64,000 bases of DNA from Massilia niastensis DSM 21313. GTDB taxonomy: Bacteria > Pseudomonadota > Gammaproteobacteria > Burkholderiales > Burkholderiaceae_D. Positions 51,764-62,743 of this stretch are shown here, piece by piece. The first letter of the stretch is position 1, and the number at the start of each line of letters is the position of its first letter. The stretch spans positions 1 to 64,000 of the forward strand of contig NZ_KB908086.1 of assembly GCF_000382345.1 (NCBI RefSeq), written 5' to 3'. The translations under genes were made by a program, and so were the position numbers. A model generated the notes under the pieces. That model was given only the letters and a program-made list of their open reading frames with translations. It did not search any database and was not told where the DNA came from.

Positions 51764-52656
51764 GCGGCTCCTGCCCGGTGTTGGTTGGCGACGCCGAGAA
51801 AATCGTCGACGTCGAGCATGGGGATCGCGCCCGGGTCCGGGATGCCGAGCGCCTTCCAGACCTGCAGCGGCTCGGACTGGGCGCCGAATTCGTCCAGGCG
51901 CCGCTCCAGCATCGCCTGCTCGGCCTCCAGCCCCTCCAGGGTCAGGCCCGGATGGCGGGCGCGTCCCTCCGCGATCGCCGCCAGCGCCGCCTGGCGGAAG
52001 GCGCTCACGTCGTCGGCCACCAGCACCTGGCAGTCGCCCAGCAGGTAGCGGTGCTTGCCGCCCGTGGTGCGCCAGACCAGGGCGCGGTCGCGCGAATCGA
52101 ATTCCTCGACCCCGTGCGCGGTCTCGATCACTTCCGGGCCGGACATCGCCAGCCGGCCTTCCTCGGACATCACGACCGTGTTGGCGCAGCGCGCGGCGAT
52201 GCCCATGCCGCCGAAGCAGCCGTTCGAGCCGCCGATCAGCACCACCACGGGGATGCCGGCCGCGCGCACGTCGAGGATGGCGCGCATCACTTCGGACACG
52301 GCGATCAGGCCGGCGTTGGCTTCGTGCAGGCGCACGCCGCCCGATTCCAGCAGCAGCAGGACCGCGTGGGCGTTCTCGGCGACCGCGCGCTGCAGCATGC
52401 CGACCAGCTTGGCGCCGTGCACCTCGCCGACCGCGCCGCCCATGAAGCCGCCTTCCTGGGCCGCGCCGAACACCGGCTTGCCGTCCAGGGTGCCGCGCCC
52501 GACCACGACGCCGTCGTCGAACGAGACCGGGGCATCGAGCATGGCCAGGTGCGGACTGACCACGCGCGCCGCGGGCGGCAGGAATTCAAGGAAGGAACCG
52601 GGGTCGAACACGCGCGCCACCCGTTCGCGGGCATTACATTCGAGATAGCTGCTCAT
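51760..52656 (-). CDS. mdcD: Malonate decarboxylase beta subunit, MdcD
   Basis: This 298-aa carboxyltransferase subunit of the acetyl-CoA carboxylase beta type has FMGGAVGEVHGAKLVGMLQRA, LLLLESGGVRLHEANAGL, LIGGSNGCFGGMGI and the acidic end of an active-site helix. It forms the decarboxylase heterodimer with MdcE. It overlaps mdcC by ATGA. Confidence 0.92.
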   Translation of the reverse strand: MSSYLECNARERVARVFDPGSFLEFLPPAARVVSPHLAMLDAPVSFDDGVVVGRGTLDGKPVFGAAQEGGFMGGAVGEVHGAKLVGMLQRAVAENAHAVLLLLESGGVRLHEANAGLIAVSEVMRAILDVRAAGIPVVVLIGGSNGCFGGMGIAARCANTVVMSEEGRLAMSGPEVIETAHGVEEFDSRDRALVWRTTGGKHRYLLGDCQVLVADDVSAFRQAALAAIAEGRARHPGLTLEGLEAEQAMLERRLDEFGAQSEPLQVWKALGIPDPGAIPMLDVDDFLGVANQHRAGAA

Positions 52657-52967
52657 GGTGCTCCCGTCGTCATGGTTTCGGCGGCCTGGTCGAGGCGCAG
52701 GCTGACCACCGCGGGCGTGGCGCCCATGTCGTTGATGCAGATGCGGGTGTCGGCCAGCTGCCAGCGTTCGTGGAAGTCGCTCATCACCGCCTGCCAGGTG
52801 GCGCCGAAGCCGTTGGCGGCGGTGCGGATCTCGATCTCGCAGGCGCCATTCAGGGGCGCGGGCTCGATCAGCACCTCCAGGTTGCCGGAGCTGACCACCC
52901 CGACCAGCTGCGGCGGCACCGCAATCTTCCGGCTGCCGTTCTCGAAACGGAAATTCAAGGTCTCCAT
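52653..52967 (-). CDS. mdcC: Malonate decarboxylase acyl-carrier (delta) subunit, MdcC
   Basis: The 104-aa carrier protein has VVSSGNLEVL near residues 24-33. The Ser before Gly (about residue 27) is the expected site for the phosphoribosyl-dephospho-CoA arm. It is unrelated to ordinary ACP. It carries malonyl and acetyl groups between MdcA, MdcD/E and MdcH. GGAGACACG is the ribosome-binding region; mdcA stops 9 bp upstream. Confidence 0.9.
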   Translation of the reverse strand: METLNFRFENGSRKIAVPPQLVGVVSSGNLEVLIEPAPLNGACEIEIRTAANGFGATWQAVMSDFHERWQLADTRICINDMGATPAVVSLRLDQAAETMTTGAP

Positions 52968-52976
52968 CGTGTCTCC

Positions 52977-54659
52977 TTACCAGTTGCGGAAGCGTTTCGG
53001 CGGGTCGTACAGGCCGCCGGAGGCTCTCACCAGGTCTTTCATGGTCTTGGCTGCCAGCAGGTCGCGCGTGGCCAGCCGCTTGTCGATGCCGAGATCCTCG
53101 GGGCGCCGGATGACGCCGCGGTCGCGCAGGTTTTCCACCATGCGCTTGTCGCGCCCCATGCCCACCGGCGTGTAGCCGGCCACGCCGCGGATCGCCTGTT
53201 CGCGTTCCTCGTCGCTGCGGCACAGCAGCAGGTTGGCGATGCCTTCCTCGGTCAGGATGTGGGTCACGTCGTCGCCGTAGATCATCACCGGCGGGATCGC
53301 CATGCCGGCCTGCTCGGCCAGGGTCCAGGCATCGAGTTTCTCGACGAAGGCCGGCGCCATGTGCTCGCGGAAGGTCTCCACCATCTGCACCACCAGTTTC
53401 TGGCCGCGCGGGATGGTATTGCGGCCCTCGCGCGCCTGGGCGCCGGCCTTCAGCCAGGCCGGGCTGGCGTGGCGCCGGCCGCGCGCGTCGCTGCCCATGT
53501 TGGGCGCGCCGCCGAAGCCGGAGATGCGCCCCAGGGTCGCGGTCGACGAGTTGCCCTGCAAGTCGATCTGCAGGGTCGAGCCGATGAACATGTCGCAGGC
53601 GTAGTGGCCGGCGGCCTGGCAGAAGGCGCGGTTGCTGCGCATCGAGCCGTCCGGGCCGACGAAGAAGATGTCGGGACGGGCCCGGATGTAGTTCTCCATG
53701 CCGAGCTCGGAACCGAAGGAATGCACCGATTCGACGAAGCCGGCTTCGATCGCCGGGATCAGGGCCGGGTGCGGATTGAGCGCCCAGTGGGTGGCGATCC
53801 TGCCCTTGAGCCCCAGGCTGGCGGCGTAGGTCGGCAGCAGCAGTTCGATCGCCGCGGTGTCGAAGCCGATGCCGTGGTTCAGGCGCCGGATCTCGTATTC
53901 GGCATAGATGCCCTTGATTGCCATCATCGCCATCAGGACCTGGATCTCGGAAATCTGGGCCGGATCGCGGGTGAACAGCGGCTCGATGTAATAGGGCCTG
54001 GGCGACTGCACCACGTAGCCGACCCAGTCGGCCGGGATGTCGATGCGCGGCAGGGTGTCCACGATCTGGTTGACCTGGGCGATCACGATGCCGCCCTTGA
54101 AGGCGGTGGCTTCGGCGATCGCCGGGGTGTCCTCGGTGTTCGGCCCGGTGTACAGGTTGCCGTGGCGGTCCGCCGCTTCCGCCGCCACCAGGGCGACGCG
54201 CGGCGTCAGGTCGATGAAATAGCGGCCGAACAGCTCCAGGTAGGTGTGGATGGCGCCGATATTCAGCTTGCCGGCGCCGGCCAGGCGCGCCAGGCGGGCC
54301 GCCTGCGGCCCCGAGAACGAGAAGTCCAGGCGCGAGGCGATGCCGTTCTCGAACACGTCCAGGTGCTCGGGCAGGGACAGCACCGACAGCAGCATGTGCA
54401 GGTCGTGCACGCGCCCCGGGTCCATGCCGGCCAGCGCCTTGCCGAGGAAGTCGGCCTGCTTCTGGTTGTTCCCTTCCAGGCAGACCCGGTCGCCCGGCTC
54501 GATCACCTGGTGCAGCAGTTCGACGATGCTCGCGGCCTCGACCACCTTGCCGGACAGCGCCCCGCCCAGGGCATTGCTCGCCCTCTGGAGGCGGGCCAGG
54601 CGGTTCTCCTGCAGGCTGTTCCAGCCGCGCCCGGTGCGCTCCTGTTCTGCGTGACCCAT
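52977..54659 (-). CDS. mdcA: Malonate decarboxylase alpha subunit (acetyl-S-ACP:malonate ACP transferase), MdcA
   Basis: The 560-aa CoA-transferase-like subunit swaps acetyl for malonyl on MdcC. It shows VCLEGNNQKQADFLGKAL, SRLDFSFSGPQAARLARL, LALVAAEAADRHGNLYTGPNTEDTP-type segments and HILTEEGIANLLLCR at the C-terminal half. I chose the ATG at 54659, where GGAG stands 9 bp upstream, over 54674, which lacks one. Length fits the family (about 550 aa). Confidence 0.93.
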   Translation of the reverse strand: MGHAEQERTGRGWNSLQENRLARLQRASNALGGALSGKVVEAASIVELLHQVIEPGDRVCLEGNNQKQADFLGKALAGMDPGRVHDLHMLLSVLSLPEHLDVFENGIASRLDFSFSGPQAARLARLAGAGKLNIGAIHTYLELFGRYFIDLTPRVALVAAEAADRHGNLYTGPNTEDTPAIAEATAFKGGIVIAQVNQIVDTLPRIDIPADWVGYVVQSPRPYYIEPLFTRDPAQISEIQVLMAMMAIKGIYAEYEIRRLNHGIGFDTAAIELLLPTYAASLGLKGRIATHWALNPHPALIPAIEAGFVESVHSFGSELGMENYIRARPDIFFVGPDGSMRSNRAFCQAAGHYACDMFIGSTLQIDLQGNSSTATLGRISGFGGAPNMGSDARGRRHASPAWLKAGAQAREGRNTIPRGQKLVVQMVETFREHMAPAFVEKLDAWTLAEQAGMAIPPVMIYGDDVTHILTEEGIANLLLCRSDEEREQAIRGVAGYTPVGMGRDKRMVENLRDRGVIRRPEDLGIDKRLATRDLLAAKTMKDLVRASGGLYDPPKRFRNW

Positions 54660-54685
54660 TGATGTGTTCTCCATGATAGTGTGAC

Positions 54686-56158
54686 TTACAGGACCACGAA
54701 CAGCAGCCACACGACGATCGGCGCGACCACGGTGACGATGCCGCCGTAGATCATCAGTTGCCGCAGGAAGACATCGCGGTCGACCCCCTGGGCATTGGCC
54801 AGCACCAGCGCGCCGTTGGTCGAGAAGGGGCTGACGTCGACGATGGTCGAGGCGACCGCCATGGCGGCGATGAAGCCGATCGGGTCGACCCCGGTGCCCA
54901 TCTGCAGGAAGGGCACGGCCAGCGGGATCAGCGAGCCGAGCACCGCCGTCGACGAGGCGAAGGCGGAGACCACGGCGCCCACGAAGCACAGCAGCAGGGC
55001 GGCGACCAGCGGCGAGGTGAGGCCGGCCACGCTGTGTCCGACGAAGGTGATGGTGCCCATCTTCTCCATCACGCCCACATAGGTGCTGACGCCGACGATC
55101 AGCATGATTTCCGGCCACGAGACCTGGGTGATGGCGCGTTTCTGCACGTTCGGCGCGATCAGGGACAGCAGCAGGCCGATGGTGATGGCGACGAAGCCGA
55201 TGTCGAGCTTGTACATCAGGGTCAGCACGGCCAGCGCGACCAGGCCGCAGACCGTGAAGACCTGCTGCATGGTGGCGCCCTGGCCGGCCGCAGCCGCGGC
55301 GCCCTTGACCGGGGCCCCCGCCATCGCGCCGCCGCCGGCAATGGCGCCTGCGGCGCCACCGGCCGCGCCACCCAGGGCGCCGCCTGCGGCGCCGGTCGCG
55401 GAGAGCGCATCCGGGGAGCGCGCCCTGGTGAGCTTCTCTTCACCGAAGGACTCGTCTTCGGCGTCGGCGTAGAGCTGCGGGCCCTGGGCCGGCACGGCGA
55501 CCTGGGTATTGAAGGCCGGGATGCCTGCCAGGCCCGGACCGCTTTCGCGCCGGCGCATCAGCTGCGCGCCGCCGAACAGGAAGAACAGCAGCACCGACAC
55601 CGCGAGGTTGACGCCCAGGCTGGCGAAGGCGGTGGTCAGCTCGGAGATCGGCAAGCCGGCCTTCTGCACCACCTTGTTGGTGATGCCGCCGTAGATGCTG
55701 ATCGGCGAGAAGCCGCCGCCCTGCGCGCCGTGGATCACCATCAGGCCCATCATCAGCGGATTGATCCCGTACTTGGCGGCGAAGCCGAGGGCGATCGGGG
55801 CGATGATCGCCACCGCCGCCGGACTGACCGCGCCCACCGCCGTCAGCAGGGCCGTGATCCCGAACATAATCCAGGGAATCGCCGCTATTCGTCCGCCCAC
55901 CGCCTTCAGCGCGAGCCGCACCAGCCAGTCGATGGTGCCGTTGTTCTGGGCCTGCGCGAACAGGAAGGTGATCCCGACCAGGGTCAGGAACAGTTCGGCG
56001 GGAAAGCCCGCCATGATCGCCTTGGTCTGCATGCCTGCGACCAGCGTGCCGACCAGGAAGGCGCCGACGAAAGCAATGACGCCCATGTTGATGGGGAAAA
56101 TAGTGGCCAGAACGAACATCGCCACGAGTACGTAGATCGAAAGCATGTGAGAGGACAT
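54686..56158 (-). CDS. MatC-like dicarboxylate (malonate) carrier with a Gly/Ala-rich insert
   Basis: This 490-aa integral membrane protein has about 12 helices and the MatC/SLC13-like layout (IFPINMGVIAFVGAFLVGTL at the start; VGVSTYVGVMEKMGTITFVG; ASSTAVLGSLIPLAVPFLQMG). It is the first gene of the mdc operon, where Pseudomonas has MdcL/MdcM, so malonate import is inferred. The central loop, about residues 225-290, is polar then almost purely Gly/Ala with a few Met and Pro, a low-complexity insert not typical of the family. GGAGACACC precedes the start. Confidence 0.82.
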   Translation of the reverse strand: MSSHMLSIYVLVAMFVLATIFPINMGVIAFVGAFLVGTLVAGMQTKAIMAGFPAELFLTLVGITFLFAQAQNNGTIDWLVRLALKAVGGRIAAIPWIMFGITALLTAVGAVSPAAVAIIAPIALGFAAKYGINPLMMGLMVIHGAQGGGFSPISIYGGITNKVVQKAGLPISELTTAFASLGVNLAVSVLLFFLFGGAQLMRRRESGPGLAGIPAFNTQVAVPAQGPQLYADAEDESFGEEKLTRARSPDALSATGAAGGALGGAAGGAAGAIAGGGAMAGAPVKGAAAAAGQGATMQQVFTVCGLVALAVLTLMYKLDIGFVAITIGLLLSLIAPNVQKRAITQVSWPEIMLIVGVSTYVGVMEKMGTITFVGHSVAGLTSPLVAALLLCFVGAVVSAFASSTAVLGSLIPLAVPFLQMGTGVDPIGFIAAMAVASTIVDVSPFSTNGALVLANAQGVDRDVFLRQLMIYGGIVTVVAPIVVWLLFVVL

Positions 56159-56171
56159 GGTGTCTCCGCTT

Positions 56172-56239
56172 GAACAAGAGTTGTTCGGGGCAGCGCGTGG
56201 ACGCGCCTGAAATTATGATGGGACTGACAACAGGTCTAA
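56172..56239 (-). promoter_or_regulatory. Promoter and dyad of the mdc operon
   Basis: On the minus strand TTAGAC (56239-56234) and CATAAT (56217-56212) are 16 bp apart and point at the carrier gene. Downstream of the expected start lies GAACAA-GAG-TTGTTC (56172-56186), a perfect dyad. Another GAACAA occurs at 56261. These are candidate MdcR sites. No gene lies in the 181-bp gap. Confidence 0.45.
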
Positions 56240-56339
56240 GGTAACCCCGAAACCTCTCACGAACAATTAGCGCCGCCGGTTGAACGTTTACGCTCAGCGA
56301 AAGTGTGGAGTGCGAAGGGTGAAGCGGAGAAGTGCGGGC

Positions 56340-57263
56340 TCAGGCGGCGAGGTCGCGCCCGCGCTTGAGCATGCGGCAGACCGCCGCCAGGGCCAGCAGG
56401 TTGGGATCGCGCTCGCGCACGCGCAGGAAGTTGACGCCGATGGTCTGCTGCATGCGGAATTCCGGCAACAGGGGAATCAGCTGCAGCTTGTCGCCGAATA
56501 CGTTGCGCACGCGCCCCGGGAGCAGGGTGTAGCCCAGCCCGGCGCTGACCAGGTTCATCAGGGAGAAGATGTCGCTGGTCTTCATCACCACCGTCGGCTG
56601 GAAGCCGGCCACCCGGAACGCGTCCATGAAGCCGTGGTAGGTGATGAAGCCTTCGCTGAGGCTGACGTACTTCTCGTGGCCGCACTGGCGCAGGTCGATG
56701 GCGGCGGCGCCGGCGTAGGGCGAGCCGGCCGGCGCGGCGAAGTAGATCTCGTCGTCGAACAGGGGGATCGACACGATCTCGGGATCGTCGCCGGGCACCG
56801 CCATCAGGGCGGCGTCGATCACGTTCTGCTTGAGCTTGTGCAGCAGGTCGGCGTTCGAGCCCAGCACCAGTTCGGCCTCCAGTTCGGGGCGGCGCAGCTT
56901 GATGTCGAAGATGACTTCCGGGGTGGTGCTGGTGGTCAGCGAGTACAGCGACCCGATCCGGAGGTGGCCGGCGGAATAGCCGGCGACCTTGCGCGCCGCC
57001 GCGATGCCGTCGCCCATCAGCTTGATGACGTCGCGGCTGACGTCGGCCAGCACCCGCGCCGCATCGGTCGGCATCAGGCTGCGCCCCTTGTGGCCGAACA
57101 GGGTGCAGCCCATGCTTTCTTCGAGCGAATGCAGGGCCCGGTGCACGCTGACCACGCTGATCCCGAGGGTTTCCGCTGCGCTGTTCAGGCTGCCGCCATC
57201 CATGTAGGCAATCAGGATCTCGAGCTTGCGGAACGTGATCTCTTCGCTAATCTGGCTGCGCAT
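56340..57263 (-). CDS. mdcR: LysR-family malonate utilisation regulator, MdcR
   Basis: The 307-aa regulator has an N-terminal winged helix with ITFRKLEILIAYM, NSAAETLGISVVSVHRALHS and LEESMGCTLFGHKGRSLMPT, a form seen in regulators of mdc operons, then an effector domain. AGGA precedes the ATG. It is transcribed in the same direction as the mdc operon, 181 bp upstream of it, and diverges from a hybrid kinase. Malonate or malonyl-CoA is the likely effector. Confidence 0.88.
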   Translation of the reverse strand: MRSQISEEITFRKLEILIAYMDGGSLNSAAETLGISVVSVHRALHSLEESMGCTLFGHKGRSLMPTDAARVLADVSRDVIKLMGDGIAAARKVAGYSAGHLRIGSLYSLTTSTTPEVIFDIKLRRPELEAELVLGSNADLLHKLKQNVIDAALMAVPGDDPEIVSIPLFDDEIYFAAPAGSPYAGAAAIDLRQCGHEKYVSLSEGFITYHGFMDAFRVAGFQPTVVMKTSDIFSLMNLVSAGLGYTLLPGRVRNVFGDKLQLIPLLPEFRMQQTIGVNFLRVRERDPNLLALAAVCRMLKRGRDLAA

Positions 57264-57290
57264 CGGGAATCCTGGAATGTGGTTGGAATG

Positions 57291-57370
57291 ACTATACCGC
57301 AGTGTATCCGAGGAAGATACCGCACGCGCTACCCGGCAAACGCCGGGGGCGAGTCCGATATACTGCGGAC
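57291..57370. promoter_or_regulatory. Repeated half-sites between mdcR and the hybrid kinase gene
   Basis: ATACCGCA occurs at 57294-57301 and again at 57317-57324, and its near-inverse ATACTGCGG at 57360-57368. They lie in the 135-bp divergent region and may bind MdcR or another regulator. No good sigma-70 promoter was assigned. Confidence 0.3.
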
Positions 57371-57398
57371 CTGTTACTGCAAAAATGATCATTCCCCC

Positions 57399-60197
<2,799 letters not shown>

Positions 60198-60399
60198 CAC
60201 CGTTTCAAGGGGTCCGTCGACACGCTTGCCAGAGGCGCAATGCTGCCCGCAAGATATATTTCCTGTGAATAAGGATTATCGCCGTTAGTGCCTTCAAGAT
60301 ATTCTGTTTATGAATGGCGATTATCATGAACCTCAATTTGATTTTTATCTGGGAGAGTCCATACTAGAGGCACAGAAACAGTTTATCGAGGAAATTCAA

Positions 60400-60582
60400 A
60401 TGACTACCGCTACCAACTTCCTGTCCTCCACCCTGCGCCTTGCCCAGACCGTGCTGCAGGTTGTGTCGCCTTCCCACGGCGACACCAGCGAGCTGTCGCA
60501 GCTGTACCGCCTGTCGCGCGGCTCCGACTCGGTGCGCCCGGCCGTGAACGCACGCCTGGCCCGCCTGGGCAAGTCCCAGTAA
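60400..60582 (+). CDS. Small conserved-looking protein of unknown function (60 aa)
   Basis: A 60-aa product (MTTATNFLSSTLRLAQTVLQ and on to LARLGKSQ) starts with GAGGA 8 bp before the ATG. An in-frame ATG at 60310 would add 30 residues but lacks a site. An N-terminal amphipathic helix is followed by a basic tail (SVRPAVNARLARL). A weak promoter, TTGATT (60338-60343) and CATACT (60360-60365) with 16 bp between, lies in the 202-bp gap upstream. No family was recognised. Confidence 0.55.
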   Translation: MTTATNFLSSTLRLAQTVLQVVSPSHGDTSELSQLYRLSRGSDSVRPAVNARLARLGKSQ

Positions 60583-60725
60583 GCCTTCCGGCACACCGCC
60601 ACACCGGCCCCGATGCACCGGGGCTGCAGCCGGTGCGGTCCTGGGCAGGCGTCCGGGGCCCCGGCGGGCGGCATCCGCCACGGAAGCTGCTATCATCGGG
60701 CGTCGCGTGTCCAGGGTCCTTTTCC

Positions 60726-61409
60726 ATGTGCGTTAATTATCGTCCGCCCACTCCCGAACAACTGCATGCGCTGGAAGCCTTCAGCGACCTGCCCGGCGAC
60801 TGGCGCTGGCCGGACGAAACCTGGAAGGACTACGCCGCGCCCATCCTCCGTTCGGAGCGGGCAGGGCAGCCGCTTGCCTGCCTGGCAAGCTACGGGATGG
60901 TGCCGCGCCGGCACATCCCGCCCGGTGTCAAGCCATTCGACACCATGAATGCGCGCGCGGAGTCGCTCGGCGAACGCCGATCCTTCGCGCCGGCCTGGCG
61001 CAGGCTGCAGTTCTGCGCCGTGCCGATGACATGTTTCTACGAACCCTGCTACGAGAGCGGGCGTGCGGAGCGTGTCGGCATCGGCATGCGCGACGACGCG
61101 CTGTTCTACGTGGCCGGCCTGTGGCGCGAATGGAGCGAGCCGGATGGCAGCATCCAGACCTCGTTCACCCAGATCACCATCAACGCGGACCAGCATCCGC
61201 TGATGCGGCGCATGCACAAGCCCGGCGACGAAAAGCGCTCGCTGGTCATCCTTCCCGACGACGAAGTGCGAGCCTGGCTCGCCTGCCCGGACATCGAGGT
61301 CGCGCGCAGCTTCCTGCGCGATTATCCGGCCGGGCGCATGAAGGCCTGGCCGGCCCCGCGCACGGTGGCGAAGGCCGCCGCGCTGCCCCAGACCGGCTCC
61401 CTGTTCTAG
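60726..61409 (+). CDS. SOS-response-associated peptidase (SRAP/HMCES, YedK-like)
   Basis: This 227-aa protein begins Met-Cys. Once Met is removed, Cys2 forms the thiazolidine cross-link with abasic sites in single-stranded DNA. NARAES, the Glu in CFYEPCYE and the His in ADQHPLMRRM correspond to the other active-site parts. It protects abasic sites and may proteolyse itself. It varies from YedK in having VNYRPP after MC. The start is fixed by the need for Cys at position 2. Confidence 0.85.
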   Translation: MCVNYRPPTPEQLHALEAFSDLPGDWRWPDETWKDYAAPILRSERAGQPLACLASYGMVPRRHIPPGVKPFDTMNARAESLGERRSFAPAWRRLQFCAVPMTCFYEPCYESGRAERVGIGMRDDALFYVAGLWREWSEPDGSIQTSFTQITINADQHPLMRRMHKPGDEKRSLVILPDDEVRAWLACPDIEVARSFLRDYPAGRMKAWPAPRTVAKAAALPQTGSLF

Positions 61410-61434
61410 GAGCCTGTCCCGGCTGGCGGCGGCA

Positions 61435-62166
61435 TCAGTCCAGGTTCTCGTGGTGATCCGCGACGCCCTTCTTCCAGTAGGCCGACACCCGCATCGCTTC
61501 CTTCGGCACGGCCTTCTCCGCGCCCAGCACGTCGCGCAGGCGGCGCATCGCGCCCGCCTCGCCAGCGCCCCAGGCGAAACCCTCGCCCGCCGGCAGCGCC
61601 AGCGCGCGCACCACCGCGATCAGTTCATCCTCATCGGCCACCCAGTACTGCTGCAGCTTTGCCGGGCTGGCAAGTTCCAGGTGGTCGCCTTCGGCGGCGG
61701 CCGCCACCACGATCACCTGCGCCGACGCCGGCAATTCCTCGAGGCGGCGCCGGATCGCGGGCAGGGCGGTCGCGTCGCCCACCAGCAGGTGCCAGTCGTA
61801 GTCGAGCGGAATGATCATCGAGCCGCGCGGCCCGCCGATGGTGGCGCTGTCTCCCGGCCTGGCCCGGCGCGCCCAGTCCGAGGCCGCGCCTTCGCCGTGC
61901 AGGGCGAATTCGATCGTCAGTTCGCGCGATTGCGTATCGTAGCGGCGCGGCGTATAGTCGCGGCGCGCCAGTTCGCCGCTGCCGTCGGGAATCATGAACT
62001 TGACGTGGTCGTCGAAGGACAGCGAGACGAAGTCGGCCAGCGAGTCGTCCCTGAAGGTGACGCTGACGAAGTTGGCCCCCACCTGCGTCACCTCGGTGAC
62101 GACGACCTCGCGCCGGCGCAGTTCGTGGCGGACCCGCTGCACGGCCCTGTGTTTACTCGCTTCCAT
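61435..62166 (-). CDS. Siderophore-interacting protein (FAD-dependent ferric-siderophore reductase)
   Basis: The 243-aa SIP-family protein has the flavin-binding RDYTPRRYD and GPRGSMIIPLDYDWHLLVGDATALPAIRRRL, followed by a SIP C-terminal half ending in SAYWKKG. ViuB-like SIPs reduce ferric siderophores in the cytoplasm with NAD(P)H. It diverges from a MarR gene with 33 bp between starts, and MarR-type sites lie in that gap, so the MarR protein probably represses it. Confidence 0.9.
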   Translation of the reverse strand: MEASKHRAVQRVRHELRRREVVVTEVTQVGANFVSVTFRDDSLADFVSLSFDDHVKFMIPDGSGELARRDYTPRRYDTQSRELTIEFALHGEGAASDWARRARPGDSATIGGPRGSMIIPLDYDWHLLVGDATALPAIRRRLEELPASAQVIVVAAAAEGDHLELASPAKLQQYWVADEDELIAVVRALALPAGEGFAWGAGEAGAMRRLRDVLGAEKAVPKEAMRVSAYWKKGVADHHENLD

Positions 62167-62181
62167 GCTTGCTCCAGATAG

Positions 62182-62225
62182 TTGATAATGTCACCTATTA
62201 TGAAAAAACCAGTTGATAAAGTCAA
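62182..62225. promoter_or_regulatory. Two MarR-type operator repeats between SIP and marR genes
   Basis: TTGATAATGTCA (62182-62193) and TTGATAAAGTCAA (62213-62225) are similar partial dyads 31 bp apart. GATAAT (62184-62189) is also a fair -10 that would start transcription near the ATG at 62200. The second copy lies inside the MarR coding start. Confidence 0.5.
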
Positions 62226-62679
62226 CCAAAATCGCGCGACCGAGGCCGACGATGTCCTCGAAGCCATCCATTCGATCATGCACATGGTGCGTTCGCAGCA
62301 GTTGCGGGCGCCGGGCGTGGCGGAGCTGGACCTCACGCACATGGAAAGCAAGGTGCTCGGTTTCTTCGCGCGCCACCCCGGCGCGACCCAGAGCGAGCTG
62401 GCGCTGCATTCCGGGCGCGACAAGGCGCAGCTCACGCGCCTGGTGCGCGGCCTGCGCGACAAGGGCCTGCTGGCGGCCAGCGCCGACGAATCCGACCGCC
62501 GCAGCACGCGGCTGCAGCTCAGTGCCGAGGGCGAAGCGCTGCACGCGCGGGTGGCGGAGCAGCGCCTCAGGCTGGCCGACCTCGCCCTCGCCGCGCTCGC
62601 GCCGCCGGAGCGGGAACAGCTGCGGGCGCTGCTGGAGCGCGTGCAGGCCAGCCTGAGCGCGGCCGGCCGGGACGCATGA
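62200..62679 (+). CDS. MarR-family transcriptional regulator, SIP-linked
   Basis: This 159-aa winged-helix repressor has DLTHMESKVLGFFARHPGAT and QSELALHSGRDKAQLTRLVRGLRDKG, then the wing SADESDRRSTRLQLSAEG and a C-terminal dimer helix. In-frame starts at 62182 (TTG) and 62188 (ATG) also exist. I prefer 62200 because the -10 at 62184-62189 would make earlier codons untranscribed. No Shine-Dalgarno is seen, so a leaderless message is likely. The divergent siderophore-interacting protein gene is the obvious target. Confidence 0.85.
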   Translation: MKKPVDKVNQNRATEADDVLEAIHSIMHMVRSQQLRAPGVAELDLTHMESKVLGFFARHPGATQSELALHSGRDKAQLTRLVRGLRDKGLLAASADESDRRSTRLQLSAEGEALHARVAEQRLRLADLALAALAPPEREQLRALLERVQASLSAAGRDA

Positions 62680-62697
62680 CTGGCCGCTGGTGAAATA

Positions 62698-62736
62698 TGT
62701 AGGACTCCTTGACATATCCCGGCGGTGTGCTAATCT
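62698..62736 (+). promoter_or_regulatory. Promoter and operator of the cysteine-rich MarR gene
   Basis: TTGACA (62709-62714) and TAATCT (62731-62736) are 16 bp apart. The -10 ends 7 bp before the ATG at 62744, so the transcript is probably leaderless. TGTAGGACTCCT (62698-62709) overlaps the -35, and its exact inverse lies in front of the redoxin gene. Confidence 0.65.
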
Positions 62737-62743
62737 GCCCGCC

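Noticed and set aside
56280-57398. Upstream extension of the hybrid kinase frame
   Set aside because: It runs opposite mdcR and gives unlike sequence; the protein begins sensibly at 57399.
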